DNA of 15,136 nucleotides, taken from NCBI GenBank assembly GCA_014378955.1, contig JACMMQ010000096.1, positions 1 through 15,136 on the forward strand, read 5' to 3'. A program made the translations under genes and the position numbers. Each line of letters opens with the position of its first letter. Positions within the stretch are counted from its first letter, which is position 1. Origin of the DNA: Clostridia bacterium. GTDB taxonomy: Bacteria; Bacillota; Clostridia; SK-Y3; JACMMQ01. A model generated the notes under the pieces. That model worked only from the letters and a program-made list of their open reading frames with translations. It did no database searches and was not told where the DNA came from. Below, piece by piece: positions 14,661 to 15,136 of this stretch.

Positions 14661-15136
14661 CTATTTTATATCAAAACTATTGCCTTCAAAAATAGTACCC
14701 GAAAAGTCGATTACGTCATTATCATATAGTTTAACAGCTTTGTTATGAATAATTTTTGAATTAATAACCTTTATATCGATTGAACCTTTGTCTATTCTAA
14801 TAAAAGGGTGGTACTCCCCTGATACATTATCTCGAATTTCGCAATTATCTAACACTAAATTTTTAGTAAGATAGAAGCTAAACATATCTTGATATATGCA
14901 TTCCCTAAAAATGCAATTTTTAAAAGTTGCATTTTCACATCTATTAAAAGACATGACACGGAGGTTGCATTTTTCAATAATAGAATCTTGCATGTTAATT
15001 CCAGTCACGCCAAATGCAGAAATGCCTTCTGCACCGCAACCATACAAAATACAATTAAAAAAATTAATGTTTTGCGAATCTCTAAGCTCAAAAACACCAG
15101 CATTACAATCATAATTGTCTGGAATGATTAAATGCC
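14661..15136 (-). CDS. right-handed parallel beta-helix protein (3' part, 5' end outside window)
   Basis: The minus-strand frame is open from the right edge to the TAG at 14661-14663. A TTG at 15047 is internal, since the repeat pattern continues upstream of it (FELRDSQNINFFNCILYGCG). The 158 visible residues are a succession of about 20-25-residue rungs with the motif N/D-C-x-I/L/F, for example FFNCILYGCG, IIEKCNLR, FKNCIFREC, LDNCEIRDN and VINSKIIHN. This is typical of parallel beta-helix repeat proteins (pectate-lyase-like fold). Such folds occur in polysaccharide lyases, adhesins and some effector or sensor proteins; which one applies cannot be told from the C-terminal part, and no catalytic residues can be assigned. 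It lies upstream of the Wadjet operon on the same strand, separated by 190 bp containing the inverted repeat. Confidence 0.8.
   Translation of the reverse strand, partial: HLIIPDNYDCNAGVFELRDSQNINFFNCILYGCGAEGISAFGVTGINMQDSIIEKCNLRVMSFNRCENATFKNCIFRECIYQDMFSFYLTKNLVLDNCEIRDNVSGEYHPFIRIDKGSIDIKVINSKIIHNKAVKLYDNDVIDFSGTIFEGNSFDIK

Overview
The window looks like a chromosomal stretch from a low-GC Gram-positive bacterium (Bacillota, probably a clostridial or Paenibacillus-like lineage). The reasons are AT-rich codon use, strong AGGAGG-type ribosome binding sites, a cell-surface protein ending in S-layer-homology (SLH) domains with InlB/MBG-type repeats, and a SWIM zinc-finger protein of the kind common in Firmicutes. 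The genus cannot be named from the sequence alone.

Left part, plus strand (1-6202): the 3' part of a SWIM zinc-finger gene runs in from the left edge. It is followed by a 133-bp gap with a possible 30-codon ORF, then a 1827-residue secreted protein. That protein is a mosaic of signal peptide, glycine-rich/RTX-like segment, cadherin-like domain, InlB-type repeats, MBG-type repeats and C-terminal SLH domains. Its InlB and MBG parts are built from recently duplicated DNA.

Junction (6203-6476): a non-coding strip between two convergent transcription units. It holds a short remnant of a DDE transposase N-terminus, so an insertion sequence was once here and has decayed.

Right part, minus strand (14470 down to 6477): a compact operon. 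It reads, in transcription order, a 524-residue helical-repeat protein of unknown function, then jetA, jetB, jetC and jetD. The last four are a complete Wadjet system: kleisin, KITE/MukE-like subunit, SMC ATPase and Toprim nuclease. Wadjet is an SMC-family defence that extrudes DNA loops and cuts small circular DNA such as plasmids. Spacing is tight (18 nt, 2 nt, 29-nt overlap, 4-nt overlap), so the five genes are probably co-transcribed and translationally coupled. Upstream of the first gene is an 18-bp inverted repeat with a 23-nt spacer, a good candidate control element. Beyond it, the 3' part of a right-handed beta-helix protein gene, also on the minus strand, runs off the right edge.

The most interesting points are these. 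(1) The 524-residue first gene of the Wadjet operon is a candidate accessory or regulatory subunit; it resembles the helical C-terminal part of long SWIM proteins but has no zinc finger. (2) The inverted repeat lies upstream of the operon. (3) jetA probably initiates at a rare ATT codon. (4) The SLH-anchored protein has an unusual mosaic of RTX-like and glycine-rich segments.
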